Of a stretch of DNA of 64,000 bases, positions 24,601 to 37,448 are shown piece after piece (position 1 is the first letter of the stretch; every line of letters starts with the position of its first letter). This stretch comes from Urophycis tenuis. Its lineage: Eukaryota; Chordata; Actinopteri; Gadiformes; Phycidae. The stretch covers positions 4,651,935 to 4,715,934 of the forward strand of contig JAXIVH010000006.1 of the NCBI GenBank assembly GCA_036785325.1, in the 5' to 3' direction. The notes beneath the pieces were generated by a model, which did no database searches, had not been told where the DNA came from, and was given only the letters and a program-made list of their open reading frames with translations. Position numbers and translations under genes: made by a program.

Positions 24601-27600
24601 CTCGGACATAGAGGTCTCGAGGGGGTTTGTGCGTAAACCGAGCAGCGAGCTCATGCTCATCACAAAACCTTATATATGACGCAGCACTCGTACACTACGC
24701 GCCAAATATGCCATTGTTCACGTATTGGTGTAACTTAACTACTGGTCTGTTTTTTTTTCTGGTCTTGACTTGGTTGGTCTTGGTCTTGATTTAGGCGGTT
24801 TAGGCGGTCTTGACTACAACTTGTGTGTGTGTGTGTGTCTCTTGTCTTGGAGGTGGCGGTGTGGGGGGGGGGGGGTTATTAGCGTGCGTATTGGCATGAC
24901 GTATTCAGACGATGGCCGATGGCGACCAACCACCTTTTATGCTTGTGTTTACTTTATCTCCAGCATCCCCCGCGTCATCGAAGATAGGCCCAGCAGGCAG
25001 CACGACAGGCAGCCCCAAGCCCTTCAACCCTGGACTGGTGCCCAAACAGGAGAGGACCACAGGCCCGGGGAGCATCCTGAATCTGAATCTGGGTCTGTAC
25101 CGTTGCACGTTGGTGTGTGCATCATGCTGTGTATGTTCACATGTTATGAGGTGTCAGACCGGTGGAGTTCACGTGGGGCTGAAGTGCATTCAAAGAGGTT
25201 GAGGTTGACCGGCGACCCTTATGTTGTAGACCGGGTGAAGGCTGAGATGGACCTGAAGGAGCTGAGCGAGTCTGTGCAGCAGCAGCAGCAACAGCAGCAG
25301 GGTGCGGCGGTCCTGCCCACGCCGAAGAGACCAATCAGAAGCCTGGACAAGACCATAGAAAGCTGCAAGGCCCAACTGGGTAAGATACCGTAGCAATTTA
25401 TAGTACTGAGTTCTAGTCATCTAAAGCCGGGCCGCCTTTAGTTTTACACTTGTGTGTTAAGACGAGGTACGAAATAGATGGGCTCATCTATTGTCCTACT
25501 TGGGATGTCCAAAGAGTTATTTGATACACTGAACATGGCTCAAAGACCATCTTGCTGACCGTTGGCACAAAGTTTCTGAATTATTAACGACGACATCAAC
25601 ACCGTGTGGAATCAAGCCGCGCGTCGTGTTGTGCGGCCGGATGTAGTTAAGCCCTACAGCGGCCACTCCAGTGCACCCTCTCATTTGATATTTGTCCGGG
25701 CAACCTTAGCCTTTTTTTTGAGTTTCATCTCAAAAGCAGACCGATGAACATGTGCTGTCCGTACAGGCATAGATGAGATATCGGAGGACGTCTACCGAGG
25801 CGTGGAGCACAGCGACTCGGAGGACTCGGACAAATCTGAGTCGAGCGACAGCGAGTACCCCAGTGACGAGGAGCACAAGCCCAGGAGCTCCGCCCACGAG
25901 GACAAGGACAAAGGCGAGAGAAAGAGGCCCCGGACCTCGGGCCAGGGGGAGAACAACAACAACAAGGAGGGAGGGACGGACACGGGGGATAAGGTCACCG
26001 CTGATCCCTCGCTCACAGAGAAGCAGGGCAGCAATGGGCCGGATCGGGACCCCCAGGACAAGCCCAGGGCGCCCCAGTGTCAGCCCCCTCTGGATTCAGC
26101 CAAGACCCCAGAGGACGGGAGGTCGGCTGCCCCCGCGTCTTTGGCAGAGCAAGACTCTGACTCTGAGAGGGAGCTGGTGATCGACCTGGGCGACGAGGGC
26201 GGAGGCCGCGATCGCAAGCGGATCAAGAAAGAGCCAGCAGCTTCCACAGCCAAAACTGTTAAAGAACCTTCTGCAGTCAAGCTGGAAGGTAAAACTTGAC
26301 AACGTTCTCTCGCCTCTTTACTTCTGCTGGCATGTATTGCAATGGTAAGTGTCTGAAGGAAAGGTGAAACATTGCAATGTTCATATTTCTTTTCTGTTCC
26401 GACCGACAGGTAAATTTCCATCGTCTTCTGTAGCAGCCTCACCAGCACGGGAAACTTTGAACCAAAAAGACTCCACCCAGCCCCCCTTAACGGCTGCCCT
26501 CAGCCTCGCGTCTACAGCAGCTTCCGCCCAGACCACCACAGCCCCCGTCTGGAGTCCCCCTGCCCCCTCCCCTTCCCCCACTTCCGCGTCCACCACCGCC
26601 GCCACCACCGCCCCCGCCTCCGCCTCCGCGTCCTCCACTGCCACTCCTGCAGCTGCAAAGAAACAGCGCCCCCTGCTGCCCAAGGAGACGGCTCAGGCCG
26701 CGCCGCGCGCGGTAGTGTGGAACCCCACCAACAAGTTCCCCACCTCCTTCAAGAAGGTGCACGTGCCGAAGGTCCCGAGCCAGCAGCAGCAGCAGCAGCA
26801 GCAGCAGCATGGGGAGCAGCCAGCGGCGCCGGCCCAGGCCCAGGCCCAGGCCGCGGCGCCGCTGCAGGCGCACAGCCCACAGCAGCCACAGTCCCAGCAG
26901 CAGAACTCCTCGTCCAGCACCCGCTACCAGACCAGGCAGGCCGCTAAAGGTACAGGCCAGAGGGCTTACACGCCTGCAGATGTGGGATGACCGGCATAGG
27001 TTTTCAAGACACTCAGAATGTGTTTTTTGCTTCCGTAATTTGACGCTGGTGGATTGGGATTAGACTGGGCGGAACGCAGACCACTATAGCCGGCTGTGCG
27101 ATAATGGGCTTTATGTGAGGTGGAGCGCGAAACATGTCACGATATTATTGGTTAAAATGTTTACTGTGCATGTATTTAAGGTTTTATTTCTAACATTATC
27201 ATAGCAACACAGACATTTACATCGATGGCGTTATAATTTATTTGCCTCAGGTGTACTGTGGAGTGGGTAAGAATGTTTTTATTAGCAGGCTAGCAGAAAC
27301 CGTTGACTTGCGCTAGCCTAGCACCAGCGAACTCTGCAACTAGAAGGACTGAATGAAATGTGTTGAAAACGTCTCCAATGATAAATAACACACGTGGCTG
27401 ACTTGGAAATGAGGTCCTATGTCCAAACCAAAGTTCTGAACTACCCCTTTAAAAGGCAAATGATACAGGCACGTCATGAGACGATTAGCTCACCGGGTCG
27501 ACTGCGTCACTTAAATGTCCTGCTGTCTTTTATAATATTTGCGTTCATTCTATTTCCTCCAGCAGTGCAGCAGAAAGACTCCCCTCAGAGCGCGTCAAGC

Positions 27601-28986
27601 CTGTCTGCTACGTCGGCCTCCAGCTCGTCCTCCCTGCTGTCTGGAGACCTGCAGATCCCAACAGGCTCGGCCGACGTGGCCGCGGACATAGCCAAGTACA
27701 CAAACAAAGTACGTTGAACCCCCCCAACTCGTGTGTGAGCACCGAATGAATAAAGAACAACTGCCGGCCTATGTTCAAATCGTGACTGCATTTTGAGACT
27801 GCTGCACATAACGCAACGGTCTAAAAGGTAGCATCTCTGACATACCGCCCTCTCCCTCGCGGAGTCTAAAACATAGTGCCTTTCTTCTCAGATGATGGAC
27901 ACAATAAAAGGGACAATGACGGAGATCTACAACGACCTTTCCAAAAGCACGTCAGGAAACACAATCGCAGAGGTCAGTGCTTTGCCGTCCACGTCGAACC
28001 GAAGTATTTGTTATCGTGAAACGCAGGAGTTCCACCTGCCGCTGCCGTTGGAAACCCTCGGCTCTTTTTCCCTCAGATACGACGGCTGCGGATCGAGATA
28101 GAGAAGCTGCAGTGGTTACACCAGCAGGAGCTGTCTGAGATGAAGCACAATCTGGGTGAGTGGGTCACAGTCACACGGACGCACATGTGTGCCGGTGTTT
28201 GTATTTTTATTTATTTATTTATTTTTCAAAGACAAAGTAGCTTTATTGTCAGACAGACATACAAAGGAATTGAGAGTACGTTTCTCACCCTCCCATGGAG
28301 AAACAGATAAAGTGCACAGGCACAACATGCGGGCATTTTGTGGTTCAACCCAACATTTGGAAAAGGTGATGACAATGCTTTTGTACTCTCCACAGAGCTG
28401 ACGATGGCGGAGATGCGTCAGAGTCTGGAGCAGGAGAGGGAGCGGCTGGTGGCCGAGGTGAAGAAGCAGACGGAGTCGGAGAGGCAGCAGGCAGTGGACG
28501 AGACCAAGAAGAAGCAGTGGTGTGCCAACTGCAGGAAGGAGGCCATCTTCTACTGTTGCTGGAACACCAGCTACTGCGACTACCCCTGCCAGCAGGCCCA
28601 CTGGCCGGAGCACATGAAGTCCTGCACTCAGTCAGGTCGGCCCAACTGTATGAACCTATTGTCACTTCTACTTTCTATCCATAGCAGACGTTGTTTGTTT
28701 CTCTTTGCATAGTCATAGCTTTACTGCAGGCAAATTCACAAATTTGTGCAGGCGCTGTCGTTGTTGGTCTTAACACTTGTGCTCCCTTTCTGCCCTCATT
28801 CGAACAGCCACAGCACCGCAGCAGGAACCAGAGACCGAGCCCACCTCGGACTCTACAGCCAAGCCTACGACCCTCCCCCCTGCAACGCAGACACTTCCCT
28901 CTGCCACGGGGTCAATACCAGACAAAAACTCCTCCCCCCGATATTTGGAAAAAAGCAAGGACAGTGCTGCTGCTACTATAACCTAA
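14875..28986 (+). CDS. zmynd8: ZMYND8 chromatin reader (PHD, bromodomain, PWWP, MYND)
   Basis: ZMYND8 binds acetylated and methylated histone tails and recruits corepressors such as NuRD in the nucleus. Exons: 14875-14888, 19768-19838, 20325-20488, 21754-21975, 22388-22501, 22610-22702, 22802-22889, 22987-23042, 23144-23221, 23773-23888, 24005-24483, 24964-25092, 25230-25379, 25767-26288, 26410-26949, 27563-27708, 27892-27972, 28077-28155, 28396-28635, 28808-28986, giving 1,186 aa. The N terminus MHPQSLAEEEIKTESDV matches the long human isoform. PHD, residues about 113-157 (FYCWLCHREGQVLCCELCP); bromodomain, about 160-274, with the acetyl-lysine-contacting Asn in CIIYNGG; a Cys cluster, about 280-300 (CPECYLSSC then CEPC); PWWP, about 301-400 (FPFWPAKAL); acidic SDSE region, about 500; polyglutamine runs coded at about 25278-25300 and 26782-26808; a coiled coil, about 1025-1085; MYND zinc finger, about 1090-1124 (CANCRKEAIFYCC). 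The first coding exon is only 14 nt. The last 58 residues diverge from mammals. Confidence 0.93.
16309..16329. repeat. C homopolymer, 21 nt
   Basis: A pure C tract in zmynd8 intron 1. Confidence 0.9.
18088..18162. repeat. TG microsatellite
   Basis: A TG tract with CTG/CG interruptions in zmynd8 intron 1. It generates a false CV-rich frame on plus and a TH-rich frame on minus. Confidence 0.9.
18553..18606. repeat. CT microsatellite
   Basis: A CT/CCCT tract in zmynd8 intron 1. Confidence 0.9.
19716..19744. repeat. C tract of 28 nt with one A interruption, before a zmynd8 acceptor
   Basis: C20, one A, then C8, ending 23 nt before the acceptor of zmynd8 exon 2 (exon begins 19768). It probably serves as an unusually C-biased polypyrimidine tract. 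Confidence 0.85.
22012..22075. repeat. TG microsatellite
   Basis: An interrupted TG run in zmynd8 intron 4, shortly after the PHD exon. Confidence 0.85.
23274..23602 (+). mobile_element. MITE-like inverted-repeat element, copy 1
   Basis: About 329 bp in zmynd8 intron 9. It opens with AGAGTTGTAGT and closes with ACTACAACTCT, a perfect inverted pair. The interior is rich in GGTCTCGG/GGTCTTGG words. Copy 2 at 24516-24821 shares long blocks in the same order, for example GTGCGTAAACCGAGCAGCGA and CATTGTTCACGTATTGGTG. No coding capacity, so a non-autonomous DNA element is most likely; the superfamily is not assigned. Confidence 0.75.
24516..24821 (+). mobile_element. MITE-like inverted-repeat element, copy 2
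   Basis: Second copy, about 306 bp, in zmynd8 intron 11 and in the same orientation as copy 1. It starts AGAGTTGTAGT and ends GACTACAACTT, with a tandem TTTAGGCGG near its right end. It carries small insertions and deletions relative to copy 1, so the two look like independent insertions or an old duplication. Confidence 0.75.
28195..28375 (+). repeat. Possible interspersed repeat with TTTATTTATT edge
   Basis: An ATTT microsatellite leads into AGCTTTATTGTCAGACAGAC and GAATTGAGAGTACGTTTCTC. This resembles a fish dispersed repeat I have seen in similar form but cannot name. It lies in zmynd8 intron 18, just before exon 19. Confidence 0.35.
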
Positions 28987-29960
28987 TTAGACACTATACA
29001 CAAACACACACACACACACACAATTATTATTTTTCAAAATGGCCGCCGCGGGCACCACAAGATGAAAGGTGCAATGTCTAAACGCCACGCATGGCATTGC
29101 TGTAAAAACTTGAAGGAAAAAAAAAAAGGTTAATCTTCCCAACTTCTACGTTACCTGTGTCTGCTTGGTGACTGAATATTTCAAATCATCCAATGACTCG
29201 GATTTTCACAAATGTATGTTAAGTTGGACTCACTTCGTAACTCTCTTAAAAATGTATGCTTGTATATTTTTTTGACAAGAAAAACAAAAATTGATTTTAT
29301 GTCTTTGTCACCAGCTCATTTCAGACCTAAGGAGGAAGATTGTATCAAACTATCAAACATTCACTACATGACATCAGTGCTGTAACTGGGGACTTCAAGC
29401 TATTATGCGGTTATAAAACAAACGTTTTCAAAGCAGCCAAAATAAAAGTGCATACAACTTGTGGGGTGCCAATATATATATTTTGAGTAATGTAACTGTA
29501 ACTTTCATCCACCTTCTGATTCATTTAATAACAACTGTTGGCTCAATTGTTGACTCATGTTTTCCAATGTTGTTCCCCTCTGTAAACATAAAATTATGTG
29601 ATTATAAAAATAATCTAAACATTTTAACTGTACAAAGCTTTTTTGTAATAAGAAACATGAACAATATTTATAGTGTTGTGATTTTTACGGGATGTCTCAT
29701 CAAATCACATTTCTATGTGTTTAAAAGCAAAAAAAAAAAATGTTACGGATAAATGTTTACTTGAGATGAATGTCACCACACAGCGAAATCTATTCAACCT
29801 AAAAAAAAAACGGTGTTAAACATAGTCTTATAATGGGGTAAGTGGAACCTGTATTATTTGTGAGCATGTCTTTTTATATTTTTGTCATGTTCTCGTTTAC
29901 ATATTGTACATAGATTAAATGAATTGGTGAAGTATAAAAATAAAACTGGGCAGAATGACT
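28987..29960 (+). other. zmynd8 3' UTR with two candidate poly(A) signals
   Basis: Sequence after the zmynd8 stop, A/T-rich and without coding signal. AATAAA occurs at 29441-29446 and again at 29939-29944, offering a shorter and a longer 3' UTR. A CA run lies at about 29003-29023, and AAAATGGCCGCC (similar to a YY1 site) at 29036-29047. Confidence 0.55.
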
Positions 29961-31655
29961 GACTACCTTTGTGTGTCAGGTTAGTGAAAGTATGTTATTC
30001 TGGTAAACGTAGTATTCTATTTTTTATTGTGGAAATGAAATAAGGAGTGAACATAGAAGTATTTAACAGTCAGTTTCGGTCTTCCCGACACTCCCGGTGT
30101 GCAACAAACAACACTGGCTTGTGATCAGTTCACATGTGAACAGGACTTACCGCGAGACTGAGCTTACTAAGCATTGGAAATGGAGGTCGATGCTAGCTAG
30201 CAGAAGACACTTGTGTGTTATCGGAAATGTAACATTTATACTTAAGGTATGGGCTTAATTTAAGCGAATATTTCTGAAACACAGACTAGTGACCGGTAGA
30301 TTTTTTTTAAACCCGTGTTTTCAGAGCATTAGTTGATCACGGGGGCAACTCCAATAGTTAGCCTTGCTGTGGAGAACAATGTACTCCTCTACGAAGAGTA
30401 GTCGGCTGGAGGACGCAGTTCCCCGTATTAAGACTATTGTATTTTACGAGTTGTGGCGTTGTTAGAATGTAACACAACATTGCGAGCAGTTCACGCGTGT
30501 GCGTTCAAACTCGTGTAGTAGGACATTTGCCAACTGAGGTAAATTATTCGCTTTCGATAGCGACTGGCTGCCATAATTCTTCATGCAAACCTCGTTTGGG
30601 AAAGTACACAGTAAGGCCTTGCTGACTTTGCACTGCTAGAGAACTGGCTAGCTGGCCTGAAAAATACACATTTCTATGTGTGCGAAGTTGAGATGAATAA
30701 TGGGACATACTAATAAGCTTATTGACCTATGTTACCTAAGGATTGAATGAGTGGAGTTCAGACAAATGCTTTTGTTGAGCGAACGGTGGTTTCCACTTTG
30801 GGCTATTTTTAATTAGTATCTTTTTGAAATGATGGTCTAAGCCCGTTTTCTGGTCTTTGTTTGTGAAATGGCATATGCTCATTTTCTTTGTTAGAAGAAA
30901 ATATATAAAATTAACATATGGTTCCCAAAAAACAGCAGTCATTGGCTTTCTCAGTAGGACATTTCAATTTCACAAATGTTAGCCTAGCATTTATATTTTA
31001 TAACCAGGTTAGATGTTAAAGGCTAACACATATGGATATATACATTATGTAATATAATAATCTGTTCAGAACATACACACTCGTAAGCAACACATGTTTA
31101 ATATAGCCCTCATATTCTTTATTGTGCATTCCCATTCTGCAACGTTCACATCACCCATGATGGTGTAATGGTGTTTTCGGTTTCATAATGTTAGCCTAGC
31201 ATTATATAACCAGCTTAGATGTTGAAAGCTACCTAAAGGGTATGTTATATTTGCCTAAAAATCTGTATACTCAATCTGTCATAAACCACAAATGTTTGAT
31301 ATGTTCCTGATAAGAAAGGATTTCCTTTCAGCAACATGCACAGAAAACATATCTGGTGTAATAATATTAATCATATTATAAATTGGTGGCGCCTGTATGT
31401 AATTTATATTGTTACTTGTATGTTACGATACGATACAATATATGTTACTCATCACCTTTTGGCCCTTGGCATGGAGATAACACAATTAGTTTATGTTCAT
31501 GCACAAACTGAGCAAAGAGTGTTAACTGTACTGCCTGAAATAAAACATTTTAATATACACTAAATACAGGGCACAGCATGCATGTAAGAGTACATGACAT
31601 TTATTTAACCTATATCTTGACACAAAACATGCCTTTTTATAATACCTCAGCTGCC
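29961..31655 (+). promoter_or_regulatory. Flank, probable promoter and 5' UTR of dido1
   Basis: Between the zmynd8 end and the first dido1 coding exon. A possible non-coding first exon ends at 30246 with AAG followed by a GTATGG donor. The first coding exon is preceded by a TACCTCAG acceptor (AG at 31649-31650), so a spliced 5' UTR is likely. The rest is A/T-rich with no further feature I can name. Confidence 0.4.
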
Positions 31656-34600
31656 ATGGATGCCAGTCTGGACACGGAACAAGACAACATTGCTGGTGAT
31701 CACAAATCAGGTAAAACAAAATGAAAAGACACCAGCATTATACTTGACAAGGAAGAGCTAGAACTTGGTAAAACTTTTGTTGAGGTAAGCTAGAAACGAG
31801 ATTCACTCCATTTTCCTGTTCTATAGAGCAACAAGGTGATCTGGAAGACCAAATTGGGATATCAGAAGATACAGATAAGAATGCCCGTCCGAGCCTTTCA
31901 GAGTTTAAAAAGTCTTGGGGCTTCAGGCGCACAACGGTAGCCAGGAGAGAGTTCATGGATGAAATAATTGACCTGGACCCTAGCCCCCAGCCCGTGCGCA
32001 GGGGCAGGAGTCGCCGCTCCAGGCAAACACGCCAGCCCGTCCAAGACCCCGAGCCCACCCCAAGACCCACCCGCTCGACCAGCGCTGTCATAGACAACCT
32101 AGAATGGTCCGCTCCATCCTCGCCTGTTGAGGCAGGGGCCTCAGAGGCCTCCGCGGGAGGGCCACTCGACCCGAGCCTATGGCAAGACTTTGGCTCTGCG
32201 TTCCACACTGCCTTCTCCATGCTTGGTGGGAATGAGGACACGCCTATGGACGTGGCAGATTCCCTGCCGGGCCCTGGTGATCCTTACCCACCTGACGTTG
32301 GCGAAGGCGGGGCTGAGGCACCCGAGACCATCGCAAACACTTCCGGCGGTGTGGATGCGGCAGAGGATGCTCTGATGGAAGTAGCGGGGGATAAGAACCA
32401 GGAAGTGCTGTCGATCTCCAGTCAAGAAGATGACAGCGATAACCTGACTCTCATGCAGCTGAAAGAGCAGCTGCCATCCAAAGGCCGGGCTGGCCGGGGA
32501 GGGAGAGGGAAGGCCCGGGGGAAAGGGAGAGGGAGAGGGCGAGGTAGGGGGAGAGGCAAAGGGAGGGGGCGTGGGAGGGGCAGAGCAGTGGAACTAGAGT
32601 CCAGCACTGCAGACGATGATGAGGATCAGACTCTAGTGAGCCAGGAGGCGCCGCCACAGCTGCACGAACAACAAAAACCAGGAAGCAGCCCAGATGAGGT
32701 GGTGGACTCATCCCACAGTCCCACCAAGCTTACGGACTCCGACTGTATAGTCCTGGACAGTGATTTGGACCAGTCGACTGATGGCGCCCAAGGCCAGTAC
32801 GAAGACGCAGTAGAGGACGGGAAAGTCGAGGAGAGGGGCTATTCGAGTATTTCCGACAGCGAAGGGTACGATCCCAATGCCCTGTACTGCATCTGCCGAC
32901 AGAAGCACAACCGAAGGTAAACGTCACTCTCTTTTCAACACAATCGTCTTCACCTGCTGCAGGCCCCTCCTTGCAACCATTCTTCTTTTTTTGTGTCGCC
33001 GACTCCGTCTAGGTTCATGATCTGCTGCGATGGCTGCCAGGAGTGGTTCCATGGAGACTGTGTGGGCATCGGTGAAGCACGGGGTCGCTCCATGGAGAGG
33101 AGAGGAGAAGACTACACCTGTCCCACCTGCAGCAACAAGAAACAAAGACTACCGCTGCCTGGCGGCCAGTCTGAGGGTTTGCCAGAGGGTCAAGAAACTC
33201 TGGCCAACTTGCCGGATGTTCTCGCACCCTCTGCCTCTGTGGAAACAGTTGTTGAGGTCACCAGACCGCAGGAGGGCAAGGTAAGAGTGAACAGAGCGCT
33301 TGAATATTGGCTGCACCGCTGAAGGTCTTTTTGCCCACATTGCATCTGTTTTCCTGACAAGTAGCAAATGTGTTAGAATCAAGGAAATATAATATGTTGT
33401 GGTTTAAGAGCCATGTCCTGTTCAGACATGGCATGTGTGATGCCCTTATTGTATTCCCGTTTGGTCACATCACATTACATTTAGCTGATGCTCTTTTTCT
33501 ATATTGTCAAAACCAAAACCAAAGTGATAACTGGCTGTAAGGTCCCTGAACATGGCCTGAGACTGAACTGTGCTTTCAGGGGCCTGCTGAGGCAAAGTTA
33601 ATTAAGACCGATACGGACAACCCGCTTCCTCTCTGCATCGGTCCTGGATGCCCCAAGCAGGCCTTGCAAGACTCTGTGTACTGTGGCACGGACTGTATCC
33701 TCCAGCATGCAGCTGTCGCCATGAAGTCCTTCACGGGGCCCAAGGAGCCCAAGCCCAGAAGCCGTCCGCAGAGAAAAGCTGCCGCCAAGGTAAGGACTTA
33801 ACCATTGTGTCTGCACAGTTGCAAAATGTGTGACTCTTTCTCTACTCGTCCTCTGAATATTGATTCTTTACTCTTTGTTGTTGATGTCTTTGTCCACAGG
33901 GTCAGCGGTCGGCTGGGGTGGCTCAGAGTGCGGCAGAGCGGCTTAAGGACGGTGAAGAGGAGACGAGAGGCGATGGGGGTCAGAAAGAGGCGGCGTCTCC
34001 CCTCGCCTGTAGCTCCAGTCTCAGGGCAGCTAAGGCTGCTCCTGTTCCGTCTTCTGTGTTGTGCATGGCCTGTAGGTATCATTCACTGCACAAACACATC
34101 CGATATCCGGCTCACAACGCAGCCTCCGCTTTGAGTCAGTGCAATCACAAACAGCCCAACGCCTCTCGTGTTCCCAGGCAGGGGAATACACACAGACACA
34201 GACACACACACGCACACACAAACTCACACACAAGCACACACGCACACGCACACGCACTGACACGTACACAAAACACTCAAAATGAGAGAAAAGATAGATT
34301 TTTATTTAGCAGAGGTCAGCAGTGGGTAAGTATGTTTGCTTATTATTTTAGTCTTCAGTGAATATATATATATTTATATATATTCAGTTACATGTCTATT
34401 AATGGGTCAGCGTTTCAGTACACCCAGGCACACACACACACCTGTGTTGCGAATCACGTTGCTCACAACCAATTTTTCAACATAGCGACACAGCAGCGGT
34501 GTATTTCTGAAGCGCCCCTTACAGCAAGACTTGGATTGGGTTTGAAACAATCCAGTCTCCACTCTTGACCTGGACCACCATCAGTACGGCCAATGCACGC

Positions 34601-37401
34601 GCTACAGTACAATTCACCCTCCACTGTACAGCTCCTTTACTGAACAGTGAAGACAGACAGGGTGAATTGGAAGCACTTGAGCTAGAAGATCACCCTTACT
34701 CCTAACATAACACAACAGCCTTTTTAGTTGGCATATTTCATAAGTCTCTGGAAAGTACAATAACCTTCAGTTCCACGTTTCCCTACATGATGACTATCTT
34801 GGGGTCCATGGTGTTTTCTCCACGTTGTTGGTAGGGGAAACCTCTATTAAGCTCTCTTGGTTGACTTTTTCTGCCAGTTTATTATAGTATTAGCGTTAGT
34901 AATAATATTAGTACATACACTTTTGTTCATCCATTCATGTACCTTTTTATTTTTTTTTTTACATTCAATAATGATCTGCTACCTAACAGCTTGGTGGCAA
35001 ACATCTTTAACCGGCCTCAACATGCTTTTTAACATTTAACATTTTCTAACATTTTGTAAACAGTTAAACAGCTCCAGTTGCCCTTTTATTATTGCCACCA
35101 TATTCTTCCTCTACCTTTGTCCCACATCCTATGAGAAAGTATAGCCATCTCTATATACTCCCGCTGCGCGCCGGAAAAAACTCAGCATTTGGTGAATACA
35201 TGATGGGTTAGCTGACGCGTTGCATAGTAGCAGTTCTGGGTCGATAACCTGCCCCTGTGGAAGCTGAGCTCAGCCGCGTCCCGACTCCGGTTCCCACTGA
35301 ACCGGCCCGCGGCCCGTTCCTTGGCCATGTAGCAGCAAAACTAGGTCAGTTTTGGATGTCTCCTTTTTTGGAGGAAATGGTCACTTCGAGGTTCCTTTTT
35401 TTGTTTTTATTTTGTGTTTCCTTACATGCAAATGGCTGTGACCTACAGAGGATCAGCAGTGGGGGAACAAACTCAGAAAGCAACTTTTTTTTCTCAATCT
35501 CGAAAGGACCGCACACACTACGCTCAATATCCGTAGCGAAACACGTCTCATTGTCCGTTGGAATCCGATGCACACACATTTCTGACCAAAGGAATAGCTC
35601 TTGGATACTACAGTGCAACCTGCAGGGTCTTAAGTCATTCATCCTCTCACACACACACACACACCAACGCTGACACACTGACTCTCTGGCCGGCCATCAA
35701 ACCGTAGACCTGCCTGGAATAGCTTGGTACGAACTGGTAGATTTCGGGGAGCTGGAGCCGGGGGGGGGGGGAGTGGAGTTCAAGAATGAACGGCAAGCCA
35801 CGGTGCTTCACCCCGACCGCAGCACGGGAGGATTGACACCTCGGGTGCTGCGAGGACTGAGCCCGAGGTTTCAACGTAGCTGACGACGTCAGCCGGAGGC
35901 ATCAGCGGCCTCCACCCAGAGAGCCATTGGTACCGTTCCAGGAAGACCCCCGGCGGTTGAAGAAGTAGCAGGCCTGAGTGAGTCACATGTTCTCCATTCC
36001 TCAGCCCTCGTGGAAACGCAACATGTTCTCCGTTCCGCAGCGCTCGTGGAACGCACGGTCTGCTTTTTGGGGACAGGGGGGGGCTGCGGAGGATGTATTA
36101 AGATTCAGGATCCATGCATACATACGAGCTCTCTACACGTCATTGCAGTACCCACAGCAGCTGTCAGGGTTCAGTGGACGACAACACTTGTTTCTGAGGA
36201 CCACATAGCATGCGCTTCTTTCACACCAGCAACTTTCAAAGAAAAGGTTGGCCCCAGTTTTGAATTGCCACCTTGCACAACTTGACCAACAGCAATGACC
36301 TATTCACCCTGTACCAGCAACTACATTCAATGTCACTGGTCATGTAGACCTAGCTGCTGACTTACCTTCCCCCAACCTCTTCACAACGGTTTTATTTTTC
36401 TTAGTTTGTGTGTAGCAGACAGAAATAGATGCTCATTTGACAGATTGGTTAGGTTAGGGCAGGTTGGTAATAAGTGGCTTGCTTTGTCAAGCAACATGGC
36501 ACACACAAGGGTTCACACGCAAGGGTTCCTACAGTCTTACAGCAGATGTGCAATTCAGAAAATGCGAGAGTAAGACCATGATTTATTTTTATTTTTATCA
36601 TACTGATGTCTCTGCAAAACCAGGTCTGAGATCTTTAAGTGTTTCAATTATGACAACATGTTTGATAGGGTACGCTTCATCACACCAATAGCTAACATCA
36701 ATGCACACGGCATGTACACTTCATTCCTTGGCAGAGACACAACCATGATGCATGCATACATACACACAAACATACATATAGACAATGGTCAGTGAAAACA
36801 ACCCAAGATCGTTTATTCGGGAGCATGTAACATTTATTCAGGGTCCTTTTTTTTTTTTTTTTTACAGCTTCACAACAGGAATCGGGTCAGGGTCATGTGG
36901 TCCTAGATCAGATGTGAGCTCTGGCCATGAAGCTGTGACATGTGGACCCGTTGGGGGCAGGGGGGGGGGAATTTGTGTTGTTTACCTGCGGGTGCCTCTC
37001 TTTACCCTCTGCACATTAAGACCAACAAAAGATGCCAATACCTAATTTTTTGGTATATAGACACTTGAAAATAGGATATTTTCTGTTGGATTGTCGTAAG
37101 GGACAGCACGTGTAGTTGTTCAAGGCAGAGATCTGTGCAAACTTTAGATAGTGGTCATTTATAAAAAAAATATGTAAACGGTAACGAAAAATCTGGATAG
37201 GAGCAAAACAACCTGATACTAAAATTGGGCTAATGCAGTACTGCATATTTTGTGACGTAGTACTTTATTATTGATTTTCTCACATTTACAAATGGAAATG
37301 CTGTAAAATCTGTGCAAGAGCAGCTACTCGCTCACATGACTTCAATCCCCAGACTTGTGACCAGACTTACCGCCTTGTCGTTTCTCCACCAGTCAGCTCT
37401 G

Positions 37402-37448
<47 letters not shown>

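Noticed and set aside
33900..34361. 147-codon continuation of the dido1 exon as constitutive coding sequence
   Set aside because: It runs into a CA microsatellite with no DIDO1 similarity; at best a minor isoform.
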